DNA from: Streptosporangiaceae bacterium
Lineage (GTDB): Bacteria > Actinomycetota > Actinomycetes > Streptosporangiales > Streptosporangiaceae
Reading direction: 5' to 3'
Length of the DNA: 64,000 nucleotides
NCBI GenBank assembly: GCA_019245115.1
Contig: JAFARZ010000077.1
Location: 1 to 64,000, forward strand
The first letter of the stretch is position 1, and each line of letters begins with the position of its first letter. Shown one piece after another: positions 43,850 through 51,911 of the stretch. A program made the position numbers and the translations under genes. Under the pieces are notes generated by a model. The model had not been told where the DNA came from, did not search any database, and was given only the letters and a program-made list of their open reading frames with translations.

Positions 43850-44395
43850 GTGAGTGCGGGTTTCGTGCGCGCGGCGCGCGAGTCTGACGCCGCCGGCCTG
43901 GCCCGGGTGCAGGTGGCCAGCTGGCGTTGTGAGTACGCCGGGATCGTACCCGAGCACCTGCTCAGCGAGCTCACCGGCGACTCCGCGGTCGCCCTCTGGC
44001 AGGAGCGCTGGCGGGAAGCGATCACCAACCCGCCAACCAGCAGGCACCGGGTGCATGTCGCGGTAGAAGACACACCGCGGGTGATAGCCGGGTTCGCCTC
44101 GGCCGGGCCGGCCACCGACGCCGATCGCTGGCCGGGCACCGACGCCGAGCTGTATGAGCTGCGGGTACTGCCGGAGCGGACCAGGCGCGGCCACGGCAGC
44201 CGCCTGTTGCACGCGGTCGTCGACACGCTGGTCGAGGACGGTTTCCATACCGCGAGCACCTGGGCGCTGGAGGCGGATGCGACGCTGCGGAGCTTCCTGG
44301 AGTCCTCGGGATGGGCGGCCGACGGGGCCAGCGCCGACCTCGATGTCGGCGTACGGGTACCCGCCATCCGGCTGCACACCGCGATCAGCGAATAG
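43850..44395 (+). CDS. GNAT-family N-acetyltransferase
   Basis: The 181-residue protein has one GNAT fold. The acetyl-CoA loop is LRVLPERTRRGHGSRLLHAVV (about residues 103-123), preceded by a beta strand ELYELRV. The N-terminus VRAARESDAAGLARVQVASWR is typical of the family. GTG at 43850 is the only reasonable start; no strong Shine-Dalgarno sequence is seen. The acceptor is unknown. The gene follows the ilvD remnant by 13 bases. Confidence 0.85.
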   Translation: MSAGFVRAARESDAAGLARVQVASWRCEYAGIVPEHLLSELTGDSAVALWQERWREAITNPPTSRHRVHVAVEDTPRVIAGFASAGPATDADRWPGTDAELYELRVLPERTRRGHGSRLLHAVVDTLVEDGFHTASTWALEADATLRSFLESSGWAADGASADLDVGVRVPAIRLHTAISE

Positions 44396-44423
44396 TGGTG
44401 CAGGGGTCACTTACTATCTGGGG

Positions 44424-45386
44424 GTGGCTGATGCGCGGGAATGGCTGGCTGGAACGCGGCCGAGGACACTGCCGGCGGCCGTGGTGCCGGTGCTGATCGG
44501 GTCGGGAGTGGCGATCGGATACGGGAAGTTTTCCTGGTGGCGGGCACTCCTCGCGCTCGTGGTCGCGCTCGCGCTCCAGATCGGGGTCAACTACTCCAAC
44601 GACTACAGCGACGGCGTGCGCGGGTCGGACGAGAAGCGAGTCGGGCCCGTCCGGCTCGTCGCGGCCGGCCTCGCACCGCCCCGGCAGGTGCTGATCGCCG
44701 CGTTCGGCTGCTTTTTCGTGGCTGGGGTGGCCGGGCTCGTCCTGGCGGCCGTAACGTCATGGTGGCTGCTGGCCGTGGGCGTGGCGAGCGTCGCGGCGGC
44801 CTGGTTCTACACCGGCGGTCCTCGCCCGTACGGCTATATCGGGCTCGGCGAGGTCTTCGTGTTCGCCTTCTTCGGAGTGATCGCGGTAGCGGGGACAGCA
44901 TACGTGGAAATGCGATCGCTGAGCTGGCTGGCACTGATCGCGTCGGTACCGGCCGGCCTGCTGGCCTGCGCGCTGCTGATGATCAACAACCTGCGGGACA
45001 TCCGCTCCGACGCCCAGGCCGGCAAGCGCACCCTGGCCGTGCGACTTGGCGACGCGCGCAGCCGGATCGGCTACGTCTGGACGCTGCTCACGCCGTTCGC
45101 CGTGCCGGCGGCGCTGGCTTTCTACCGGCCGTACAGCCTGATCGTGCTTCTCGCGCTACCCCTGACCCAGACACCGATCCGGTCGGTGCGCGCGGGCGCG
45201 TCGGGTCCGGCGCTCATCCGGGCACTCGGGCAGACCGGTCGCGTTCAGCTTACGTTCGGAATCGCGTTCACCATCGGCCTCGCCTTGCACTTACCCGCCT
45301 GTTCGCGGCTGAAATCTCTGAAGAATTGCCAGGAAATGTGCCGTATGGGCGGCGCTGATCCGCACAAAGCGGTACTCTCCCCATAA
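44424..45386 (+). CDS. menA: 1,4-dihydroxy-2-naphthoate polyprenyltransferase
   Basis: This UbiA-superfamily membrane enzyme attaches the polyprenyl chain during menaquinone synthesis. It starts VADAREWLAGTRPRTLPAAVVPVLIG. Its two Asp-rich motifs are NYSNDYSDGVRGSDEKR and NNLRDIRSDAQAGKRTLAVRLG, and about eight to nine helices are expected. GTG at 44424 is chosen; TACTAT at 44412-44417, six bases upstream, suggests a leaderless message. The last 30 residues (from LPACSRLKS) are hydrophilic and unusual for MenA, perhaps a frame extension after loss of the original stop. Confidence 0.92.
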   Translation: MADAREWLAGTRPRTLPAAVVPVLIGSGVAIGYGKFSWWRALLALVVALALQIGVNYSNDYSDGVRGSDEKRVGPVRLVAAGLAPPRQVLIAAFGCFFVAGVAGLVLAAVTSWWLLAVGVASVAAAWFYTGGPRPYGYIGLGEVFVFAFFGVIAVAGTAYVEMRSLSWLALIASVPAGLLACALLMINNLRDIRSDAQAGKRTLAVRLGDARSRIGYVWTLLTPFAVPAALAFYRPYSLIVLLALPLTQTPIRSVRAGASGPALIRALGQTGRVQLTFGIAFTIGLALHLPACSRLKSLKNCQEMCRMGGADPHKAVLSP

Positions 45387-45452
45387 TCCCAGGTGAGCAG
45401 TGCAGGACGCGGGGTCCCTCAGCCATGCTTATCTATTGAGAAGGTGCCGCTG

Positions 45453-46655
45453 TTGCAAGTGTCTCCGGCCGGCCAGGGCGACGACAAGGCAACGTTCCTA
45501 GCTGAGTTTCGCGCGCTCCGGGCTCGGGCTGGCCTGGAGTATGACGAACTGGCTGCCAGAGCGCACTTCCCCACCGATGTCCTCAAGAACGCCGAGGTCG
45601 GTCCTGGGCTCCCTGGACTGCCGATACTGACCGCCTATGTCCGCGCCTGCGGCAGTGACGTGGTGGAGTGGGAAGAGCGCTGGCGCAGGCTCGAGAGCCC
45701 GGTGAGCGGCGCCTCAGGGCTGCCGACGCGACCGGCGGGCGCGACACCGGCGGCGGTGGCGGGCGCCCGCGCCAGCGTCTCGGTGGCCGCCGCTGACGCG
45801 CACGACCCGGAGCGGATCAGGGCGGCGCTGCGGGCCGACCAGGAGCGGGAGGAGCAGGCTGGCCGTAACAGCCTGACCCGCGCGGAGCGCAGGTTGTCAG
45901 CTGGTGCTGCCGATCCATTGAGGACGGCCACCGGTCCGGCCACGATGATCGCCAACGGCAGCCATCACAAGAAGCCATGGCCGGACGCGTTCGACACGCC
46001 GTCCGCCGAGGCCGAGCCCTCGGGGGCCGTCGTGCCCGAGACGTCCGTCGCTCCGCCTTCGGCTGCTTCTGTACCCGCGGAACCTGCGGAACCTGCCGCC
46101 TTTTCGGCGCCTTCCGCCCCCGCGGAAGAGGAATTCGACGCGTTTCGCGCTACCAAGAGATGGCCGACCACCGCAGGGGACACTTGGCAATCGTCCGGGA
46201 CCGCCGACAGCTGGCAGGCGTTCGATACGACCCCGGGTTCGCGGGCGAACACGTCGGCGGGATCGGTGTGGTCGCCATCTGCCGGTGAGTCGTCAGCGCG
46301 GGAAACCATCGAATGGCGTAATGCCTTCGCCGCGGAGCAAGCCAGCGACACCGGAATCGATTTCACCCGCGCGAGAACGGACTTGGGCCACAGGGACACT
46401 TCCTTTGGCCGCTCCGAGCCAAGGCTGAGCCGCTCGGAGTCGGGTCTGAGCCGCTCCGAGCCAGGTCTCAGCAGCGCGAAAGCCGACCCCGGGCGCGCGG
46501 GAAGTGACGCTCCCCGCGCCAAGACCAAGGCCGCCGCACCCCATGCCGCACAACCGGCTCGGCCGAACAAACAGCGGGCAAATCACCCCGTCCTGCTGAC
46601 GGTGCTCGTCGTACTGGTGCTGATCGGCTGCATCGCTGTTCTCGTATTCACCTGA
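45453..46655 (+). CDS. XRE-type HTH protein with a C-terminal membrane anchor
   Basis: This protein of about 400 residues begins with an XRE-like helix-turn-helix (TFLAEFRALRARAGLEYDELAARAHF, residues 12-40) of the kind found in RodZ-like and other actinobacterial membrane-anchored regulators. A long low-complexity Ser/Ala/Glu region follows, with an eight-residue repeat (LSRSEPGL-type) from a 24-bp DNA repeat near 46405-46475. A single C-terminal helix (VLLTVLVVLVLIGCIAVLVF) anchors it with almost nothing outside. The TTG at 45453 has GAGAAGG eight bases upstream; GTG 45393 is an alternative. Function unknown. Confidence 0.75.
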   Translation: MQVSPAGQGDDKATFLAEFRALRARAGLEYDELAARAHFPTDVLKNAEVGPGLPGLPILTAYVRACGSDVVEWEERWRRLESPVSGASGLPTRPAGATPAAVAGARASVSVAAADAHDPERIRAALRADQEREEQAGRNSLTRAERRLSAGAADPLRTATGPATMIANGSHHKKPWPDAFDTPSAEAEPSGAVVPETSVAPPSAASVPAEPAEPAAFSAPSAPAEEEFDAFRATKRWPTTAGDTWQSSGTADSWQAFDTTPGSRANTSAGSVWSPSAGESSARETIEWRNAFAAEQASDTGIDFTRARTDLGHRDTSFGRSEPRLSRSESGLSRSEPGLSSAKADPGRAGSDAPRAKTKAAAPHAAQPARPNKQRANHPVLLTVLVVLVLIGCIAVLVFT

Positions 46656-46754
46656 GAAGGACGCCAGTAAGCCCCGATACTGGCACCTAGCCGGTATCAA
46701 AAATATACCGGTCCTTTCCGGTTTCGCGCGGTTACGCGAGAGCGCTTACCGCTT

Positions 46755-46865
46755 TCAGATGGCGACGATGGCACCATTCATCGCGTTGGCGTGAGATTTG
46801 TCCGGTTCCAGCGACATCGATGGCGCCGTCGATGTCGCTGGAATCCGGATCAGCAACGTCTTCAT
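46755..46865 (-). CDS. Possible 36-residue peptide within a palindromic repeat (family member B)
   Basis: On the minus strand AGGAGG (46878-46873) lies seven bases before an ATG at 46865, which opens a 36-codon frame beginning MKTLLIRIPATSTAPS and ending NAMNGAIVAI. The same DNA contains a 15-base-pair hairpin (CCAGCGACATCGA with its partner TCGATGTCGCTGG) and the GGAACCGGACAAAT core shared with the repeat at 9537-9611. It may be a small gene divergent from the first fxsT, or only a repeat with a chance ribosome-binding site. The remaining intergenic stretch 46656-47079 shows nothing else convincing except TAAAAT nine bases before the fxsT ATG. Confidence 0.4.
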   Translation of the reverse strand: MKTLLIRIPATSTAPSMSLEPDKSHANAMNGAIVAI

Positions 46866-47079
46866 CCATGGCCCTCCTTTGCGGGCCCCGCAGATGCCAA
46901 ACTCAGACCAAGACGCGGCAGCAGCGCGCTCTCGCCGAGAATGACCAAGGAAGTTAAGAATTAATCTGACTGTTGAATCAACCGTAGCAGCTGGATCACC
47001 GCACTTTCAGTGCCGCCAATTGACTTCGCCGAAGATCGCCCTGCCCAAAATTAGCCGCTTACGTGTAAAATAGCTGGTT

Positions 47080-48015
47080 ATGATACAAGCCCCTCATGCG
47101 CCGCGCGGAACAAGGCCGGTGATCTGGGAGGGCGTGCCGTTGCGCAACAAGAACTTCGTCGGACGAGAGGCTATCTTCTCACGGCTACGGCAGAGACCAT
47201 CCAGTAAGGTCGCCGCAGCCCTTCCGGAGGATCCGCCGCCGCAGGCCCTGCAAGGGCTGGGCGGCGTGGGAAAGACCGCGGTCGCCATCGAATACGCATA
47301 CCGATATCGCTCCGAGTACGACATCGTGTGGTGGATTCCGGCTGAACAGTTGCCGCTGGTGCGCTCGTCGCTGGCGGCACTGGCGGGACGGCTAGGTCTG
47401 GAAGCAGCCCTGACCACAGGAATAGATGGTGCGGTAGCGGCCGCGCTGGATGCGCTTCATCTCGGCCACCCGTACAGCCGATGGCTGCTGATCTTCGACA
47501 ACGCTGATGAGCCAGAGGCCTTCTGTGACTACATTCCGAGGGGACCTGGCGACGTCCTCATCACGTCACGGAACAATCGATGGCAGGATACGCTCGACAC
47601 GGTCCAGGTAGACGTTTTCACTCGGGCGGAGAGCAAAAAGTTTCTCGTTAGGCGAGCGTCGATCAACGTCACGGAGGCCGAGACCGATCTGCTGGCTGAC
47701 AAACTTGGTGACCTCCCCCTGGCACTCAACCAGGCCGGCGCGATGCTGAGTGAGACCGGAATGCCGGCCGAGGACTACATCCAGCTCCTCGATGAAAGAG
47801 TCACTCAGATCATGTCCGAGGGCAAGCCGCCGGATTACCCGGCCCCGGTGGCCGCCGCGTGGCAACTCTCGGTCAAAAAGGTGCGTGACCAACTGCCGCA
47901 GGCGCAGGAGTTGTTGCGCTGTTGTGCCTTCTTCGGCCAGGACCCGATTCCGCGTGACGTATTCCGTCGTGGAACCCAGGCCACCGGGACTCGCGTCAGC
48001 GACCTTAATGGCTGA
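47080..48015 (+). CDS. fxsT: FxsT-like NB-ARC ATPase, N-terminal part (frameshifted gene)
   Basis: This 311-residue product is the NB-ARC half of an FxSxx-COOH-system TPR protein. It has the family opening VIWEGVPLRNKNFVGREAIF, P-loop GLGGVGKTAVA, kinase-2 WLLIFDNAD, the sensor VLITSRN and LGDLPLALNQAGA. Compared with the intact paralogue at 56129-58690, the frame is lost at TGTRVSDL by one extra base at about 48005-48007, giving a TGA stop at 48013. TAAAAT close to the ATG and no Shine-Dalgarno sequence suggest a leaderless message. Decay is possible, but the stop overlaps a restart ATG, so two separate polypeptides are conceivable. Confidence 0.85.
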   Translation: MIQAPHAPRGTRPVIWEGVPLRNKNFVGREAIFSRLRQRPSSKVAAALPEDPPPQALQGLGGVGKTAVAIEYAYRYRSEYDIVWWIPAEQLPLVRSSLAALAGRLGLEAALTTGIDGAVAAALDALHLGHPYSRWLLIFDNADEPEAFCDYIPRGPGDVLITSRNNRWQDTLDTVQVDVFTRAESKKFLVRRASINVTEAETDLLADKLGDLPLALNQAGAMLSETGMPAEDYIQLLDERVTQIMSEGKPPDYPAPVAAAWQLSVKKVRDQLPQAQELLRCCAFFGQDPIPRDVFRRGTQATGTRVSDLNG

Positions 48016-49618
48016 CCCCATCCTGCTGGCCATGGCCATTCGCGAGCTGGGGCGTTTCGCCTTGATCACTATCAGCGGTCGTGCGATCACTATGCACCGC
48101 CTGGTCCAGGCCCTGCTTCGCGACGAACTCGACGCGGAGCAGCAGGCCAGGTACCGGGAAGATGTGCGCACGATCCTGGTGACTGCCGCTCCGGAGAACC
48201 CCGCGGACGACTCGCAGTGGTGGCGGTACCGGGAGTTGCTGCCGCACGTCGCGTCAGAGGCAACAAGCATGGCACGGTCGGAGGATCCGAAGACGCGCAA
48301 TTTCGTCCTTGATGTCCTGCGCTATCTCCATTTTTCTGGCGATCTGGTCTCATGTGAGACGCTGACTAGGCGGTTCATCGACCAGTGGACGGCAGACTCC
48401 GGCCCTGACGACCGGTGGGTCCTCGGTGCGCAACGCCGGTACGCCGACGTGCTCAGGCAACTCGGCAAGTACGGGGAGTCCTATGCGCTCGACGAGGAGG
48501 TCCTGGGCCGGGCCCGTGCCGCTCTCGGTGACCAGGACCCGATCACGCTCGGGGTGCAGACCGCGTTCGCGGCGGATCAGCGCGCTCGAGGCAACTTCGC
48601 CACCGCCCTGGCACTGGATAAGCAGGCGCTCAAGCTCCACGAGACCGCTTTCGGCCCGACGCACCCTCAGACGCTTCGCGCTGTCAGCAACCTCGCCCTC
48701 GACAACGGATTCAACAGTGATTACCGCTCGGCCAGGGAATTGAGCCGACGCGCTTATCTCCTGATGAGTGAAGCAACCACTGGCGTCTCCCCCACCGAGG
48801 TCTTGATCTCGTGGTACAACCTGGCCTGGACGGTCCGGTTGGAGGGCAAGTTCACCGCGGCGCGCGATGTGAGCGAGGAGGCCTGGGCGTACGGCAGGGA
48901 AAGGCTTGGGCCTGGCCACTTCGCCACCTTGCGAGCCGCCAACGGCCTGTCCATCGCGCTGCGCCGGATCGCGCCAGCGCGGGAGGAAGCGCTACAGATA
49001 GCAAGAGAAGTCCACGACTTGTGCCAGAAGCGCTTCGGTGATATCAACCCCGACACGATGGCCGCGGCCATCAACCTGACCAACGCCCAGCGCACGAACG
49101 GCCTGATCGACGAGGCGCTCGAACTGGCCGAGAGCACGGTCACCCAGTATCCCAACGCCTACGGCCCCGATCACCCGTTCAATTACGGCTGCGTCGGCAA
49201 TCTGGCCCTGCTGCGCCGCATCGCCGGCGACCCGGCCACCGCTCAGACCCTGAACCGGTCCGCACTCGACGGCCTCGAGGCACGACTGACCCGAGACCAC
49301 GACTACACGCTGACGGTGGCTGTAAATCTCGCCAGCGACCTCGCGACGCTGGGGGAGACCGCGGCGGCCCGCCAACTCGGAGAGAACACCCTCGAGAGAC
49401 TGATCAGGCTCCTGGGCAGGAACAATCCGCTCACTCTTGGCTGTGCCGCGAACCTCGCCGCGGACCTGCGCGCAGAAGGTGCGGCGGCCGAGGCTGACAG
49501 GTTGTGGGCTGACACGATGAGCCGCTACGATGCCACCCTCGGCCTCACTTTCTCCGACCCGGTGGTCGCTGCGGAGGGCGGACGGCTCGACTTTGACTTC
49601 GATCCCCCGCCAATCTGA
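48008..49618 (+). CDS. fxsT: FxsT-like TPR protein, C-terminal part (frameshifted gene)
   Basis: The 536-codon frame begins at an ATG that overlaps the upstream TGA by eight bases (ATGGCTGA). It matches the second half of the intact paralogue: MADPILLAMAIRELGRFALI, a winged-helix-like segment with AITMHRLVQALLRDEL, then about eight TPR units with the recurrent pattern LGxxHPxTLxxxxNLA, ending DFDFDPPPI. TPR arrays bind peptides or proteins, so it may present precursor or partner proteins. Codon usage and similarity stay intact over 1.6 kb, which suggests the frameshift is recent, a sequencing error, or tolerated through re-initiation. Confidence 0.83.
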   Translation: MADPILLAMAIRELGRFALITISGRAITMHRLVQALLRDELDAEQQARYREDVRTILVTAAPENPADDSQWWRYRELLPHVASEATSMARSEDPKTRNFVLDVLRYLHFSGDLVSCETLTRRFIDQWTADSGPDDRWVLGAQRRYADVLRQLGKYGESYALDEEVLGRARAALGDQDPITLGVQTAFAADQRARGNFATALALDKQALKLHETAFGPTHPQTLRAVSNLALDNGFNSDYRSARELSRRAYLLMSEATTGVSPTEVLISWYNLAWTVRLEGKFTAARDVSEEAWAYGRERLGPGHFATLRAANGLSIALRRIAPAREEALQIAREVHDLCQKRFGDINPDTMAAAINLTNAQRTNGLIDEALELAESTVTQYPNAYGPDHPFNYGCVGNLALLRRIAGDPATAQTLNRSALDGLEARLTRDHDYTLTVAVNLASDLATLGETAAARQLGENTLERLIRLLGRNNPLTLGCAANLAADLRAEGAAAEADRLWADTMSRYDATLGLTFSDPVVAAEGGRLDFDFDPPPI

Positions 49619-49698
49619 CCGGCGACTCTGAGCATGCGAGCTATTCCACTGACGAATTTCACCTCGCGTGAGGCGAGCCAATCGCTCAAGTCGCAGGA

Positions 49699-49721
49699 AA
49701 GATCCACCAGCTGTGGATCTT
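49699..49721 (+). terminator. Hairpin after the first fxsT; otherwise empty gap
   Basis: AAGATCCAC-CAGCT-GTGGATCTT forms a nine-base-pair stem 80 bases after the fxsT stop. It lacks a T tract, so termination is uncertain and an operator is possible. The rest of 49619-50041 has lower G+C than its surroundings. It contains TTGACA at about 49879 without a clear -10 partner and no convincing gene, apart from a 29-codon frame that I do not support. Confidence 0.4.
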
Positions 49722-50041
49722 GACGATGAATTCACGGATGTAAACAGAACTTCAGCTTTCAGTCCTCAGAGCCTGAGGGGGCCAACCATTCAACCGGGAC
49801 TCTGGGACCATAGGGTGGTTAAATCATATGCATTAGGCTAGCGAAGCTATCAGACAAGATCTGCTTCTGGGCGGTATCTGTTGACATCGGTCGAGCTAGG
49901 CCGCAAACTCGTCTCTAGATGACACCTGTAGGTTACGAGCTGCAGAATTCCCTGGTACACCGCAGGTCGCGGACACATTACAGTTATGTGTTCCAACATC
50001 CGTCGACGTCACCCCACTGTAACCGGGAGCTGCTCGGCTAG

Positions 50042-51904
50042 ATGTCTCGTACTACTCTTCGGCGCCCTGGCACCCTCTCGGTTCCATTCAGGAGAGCGCA
50101 CGACTTCCGACTGCTCATGGCGGGGTCTTGCGTTTCGATGCTCGGCAGCCGCATGACCACCATCGCCTGTCCGCTGCTTGCTCTCTATCTGACAGATTCA
50201 CCGCTTGCCGCCGGTTTGGTGGCATTCTCTGCGACGGTGCCCAGCATCCTGGCCTATATACCCGCAGGCGCCCTGGTGGATCACTGGGATCCGCGACGGA
50301 CGATGATCCTCAGCGAGTTTGGTTGTGGTACAGCAATCGCGACAATCGTCATTAGACTAGCGATGGGTAGACCGAGCATTCTTCTGCTGGTAGCTGTAGT
50401 AGTTGTCGACGAGGTCCTTAAGGTTTTCTCCACGCTCGCCGAGCGACGCTACGTCCGTTCTCTAATGCCACCCGCTCATATGTCGTCGTCTGTACAAGCC
50501 AACATCGAAGCTAGAAGTCACGTTGTTGTCTTGGGCGGTCGGCCCCTCGGCACATTCCTCTTCAGCCTCCAGCCAATATTGCCATTCCTTGCCGATGCCC
50601 TTTCCTTCGTCGTATCGATTAGTTTCATCGCCAGCTTGAAGGATAAGCAAGTTGTCACCGCGCGCGTTGCTAGAGTATCTAGGCGACAACTGCGGAATGA
50701 CATCAGCGAAGGACTGGTCTGGCTGCTACACGACAGCTATGCGCGCGCAGCGATGACGTTGTCCGCCTGTACAACGCTGATCGGTCAGGCGCTTATAATA
50801 ATATTTCTGGTCGAGGCGCACGCATCGCGGATGCCATCAGTCACGATGGGACTGGCCCTCGCGGCGTCTGGCGGTGGCGGTGTACTTGGCTCCATGCTCG
50901 CATCGCGACTGCCTGCCCCGCCCAAGGCTTCCCTGATACTGGTTCAGATGATCACCTGGGTCGTGGCGTTGGCGTTTCTAGCGCTATTGGGTTGGCGATC
51001 ATTTCCCTGCATGGCCATCGTTATGGCCGTGCAAAGCATTACCGGAGCGCTTGGCAATATCGAGATCGACACCTACATTAACCAGAACGTGGACGAGAAC
51101 ATGCTAGGCAGAGTCACCAGCATTGGCCGTCTTATAGCCTTTTCGGCGTTTGCCGTCGGACCGATGCTGGGTGGAATCCTGGTCCAGCTTTATGGAGCAC
51201 AGAATGCCATAATCGTGCTGTTCACGATGACATCGACTGCCGCGGCGATCGCTGCGTGCACGCCCTCAATACGGCTGCGGGGAACCGCTATCACCGCTGC
51301 TGCGGAGGACCGCGGTGGATGCGACACACCGGCTGGCCAAGCCGCCTTGCTGCTCGCAGGGCTCTCATCGCCAAACATTGACGGGATGCGACTACTGACT
51401 GCCTGTCGATGCCGATGTGCTCGAACAGGGTCTGCACGCCTATGCAGAGGGTTCGTGGTCGCGCTCGACCGTTATCCATGTGCTGGGCCGCATTCCAGAC
51501 AGGGCCGCGGACCCGGCGATGATCGGAGCGATTACATGGCTGCAGAGGGCCAGCGGAGCGGTAAGGGGCCGGGCAGGGTCCCGCGGGACATGTCACCGGA
51601 GGGTGGCAGGCTTGCCCACGAGTTGCCGCCGCGGAGTCCGCGGGTAGACGTACTACCCATTGGTAGTAACAGGCTTAGCGCCCGTACCTGCCCGTTCCCA
51701 TCCGCGAAGGCCAGCGGTGCGGGATTAATGCAGCGTGCGGCGCGGTTCCCACAGCCGCCGTGGCACGCTGGCGTGAAGTGGCAGCTGAGGAAGTCCAGCT
51801 CTTCCCGGCCCTGCCGGAGACCCACCTTCGAACTGTCCCGGAATAGCCACAATCCCAGTTCAGCAAGATCCGGAGCCCCTGCTGACAGGCTCTGCATGGT
51901 TTAA
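50042..51904 (+). CDS. MFS transporter with an unrelated C-terminal extension
   Basis: Residues 1-415 form a major facilitator transporter of the macrolide/enterobactin exporter type: twelve helices, motif A DHWDPRRTMIL after helix 2, and the family feature NVDENMLGRVTSIGRLIAF. About 200 further residues (from PSIRLRGTAI on) are Arg/Cys/Pro/Ser-rich, not membrane-like, and look like read-through of decayed DNA. Position between the first fxsT and fxsB on the same strand suggests export of the locus product or self-protection, but this is inference. Lower G+C than the neighbours (around 50300-50700) hints at horizontal acquisition. Confidence 0.8.
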   Translation: MSRTTLRRPGTLSVPFRRAHDFRLLMAGSCVSMLGSRMTTIACPLLALYLTDSPLAAGLVAFSATVPSILAYIPAGALVDHWDPRRTMILSEFGCGTAIATIVIRLAMGRPSILLLVAVVVVDEVLKVFSTLAERRYVRSLMPPAHMSSSVQANIEARSHVVVLGGRPLGTFLFSLQPILPFLADALSFVVSISFIASLKDKQVVTARVARVSRRQLRNDISEGLVWLLHDSYARAAMTLSACTTLIGQALIIIFLVEAHASRMPSVTMGLALAASGGGGVLGSMLASRLPAPPKASLILVQMITWVVALAFLALLGWRSFPCMAIVMAVQSITGALGNIEIDTYINQNVDENMLGRVTSIGRLIAFSAFAVGPMLGGILVQLYGAQNAIIVLFTMTSTAAAIAACTPSIRLRGTAITAAAEDRGGCDTPAGQAALLLAGLSSPNIDGMRLLTACRCRCARTGSARLCRGFVVALDRYPCAGPHSRQGRGPGDDRSDYMAAEGQRSGKGPGRVPRDMSPEGGRLAHELPPRSPRVDVLPIGSNRLSARTCPFPSAKASGAGLMQRAARFPQPPWHAGVKWQLRKSSSSRPCRRPTFELSRNSHNPSSARSGAPADRLCMV

Positions 51905-51911
51905 TCGCCCC

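Noticed and set aside
49634-49723. 29-codon frame containing NFTSREAS, considered as a second FxSxx precursor
   Set aside because: The F-x-S triplet is far from the C-terminus, no leader-like motif is present and the frame runs into the terminator-like hairpin.
51532-51897. 121-residue minus-strand frame opposite the MFS extension
   Set aside because: It has a Cys-rich protein-like start, but no recognisable family, and it overlaps other decayed frames; I cannot support it as a gene.
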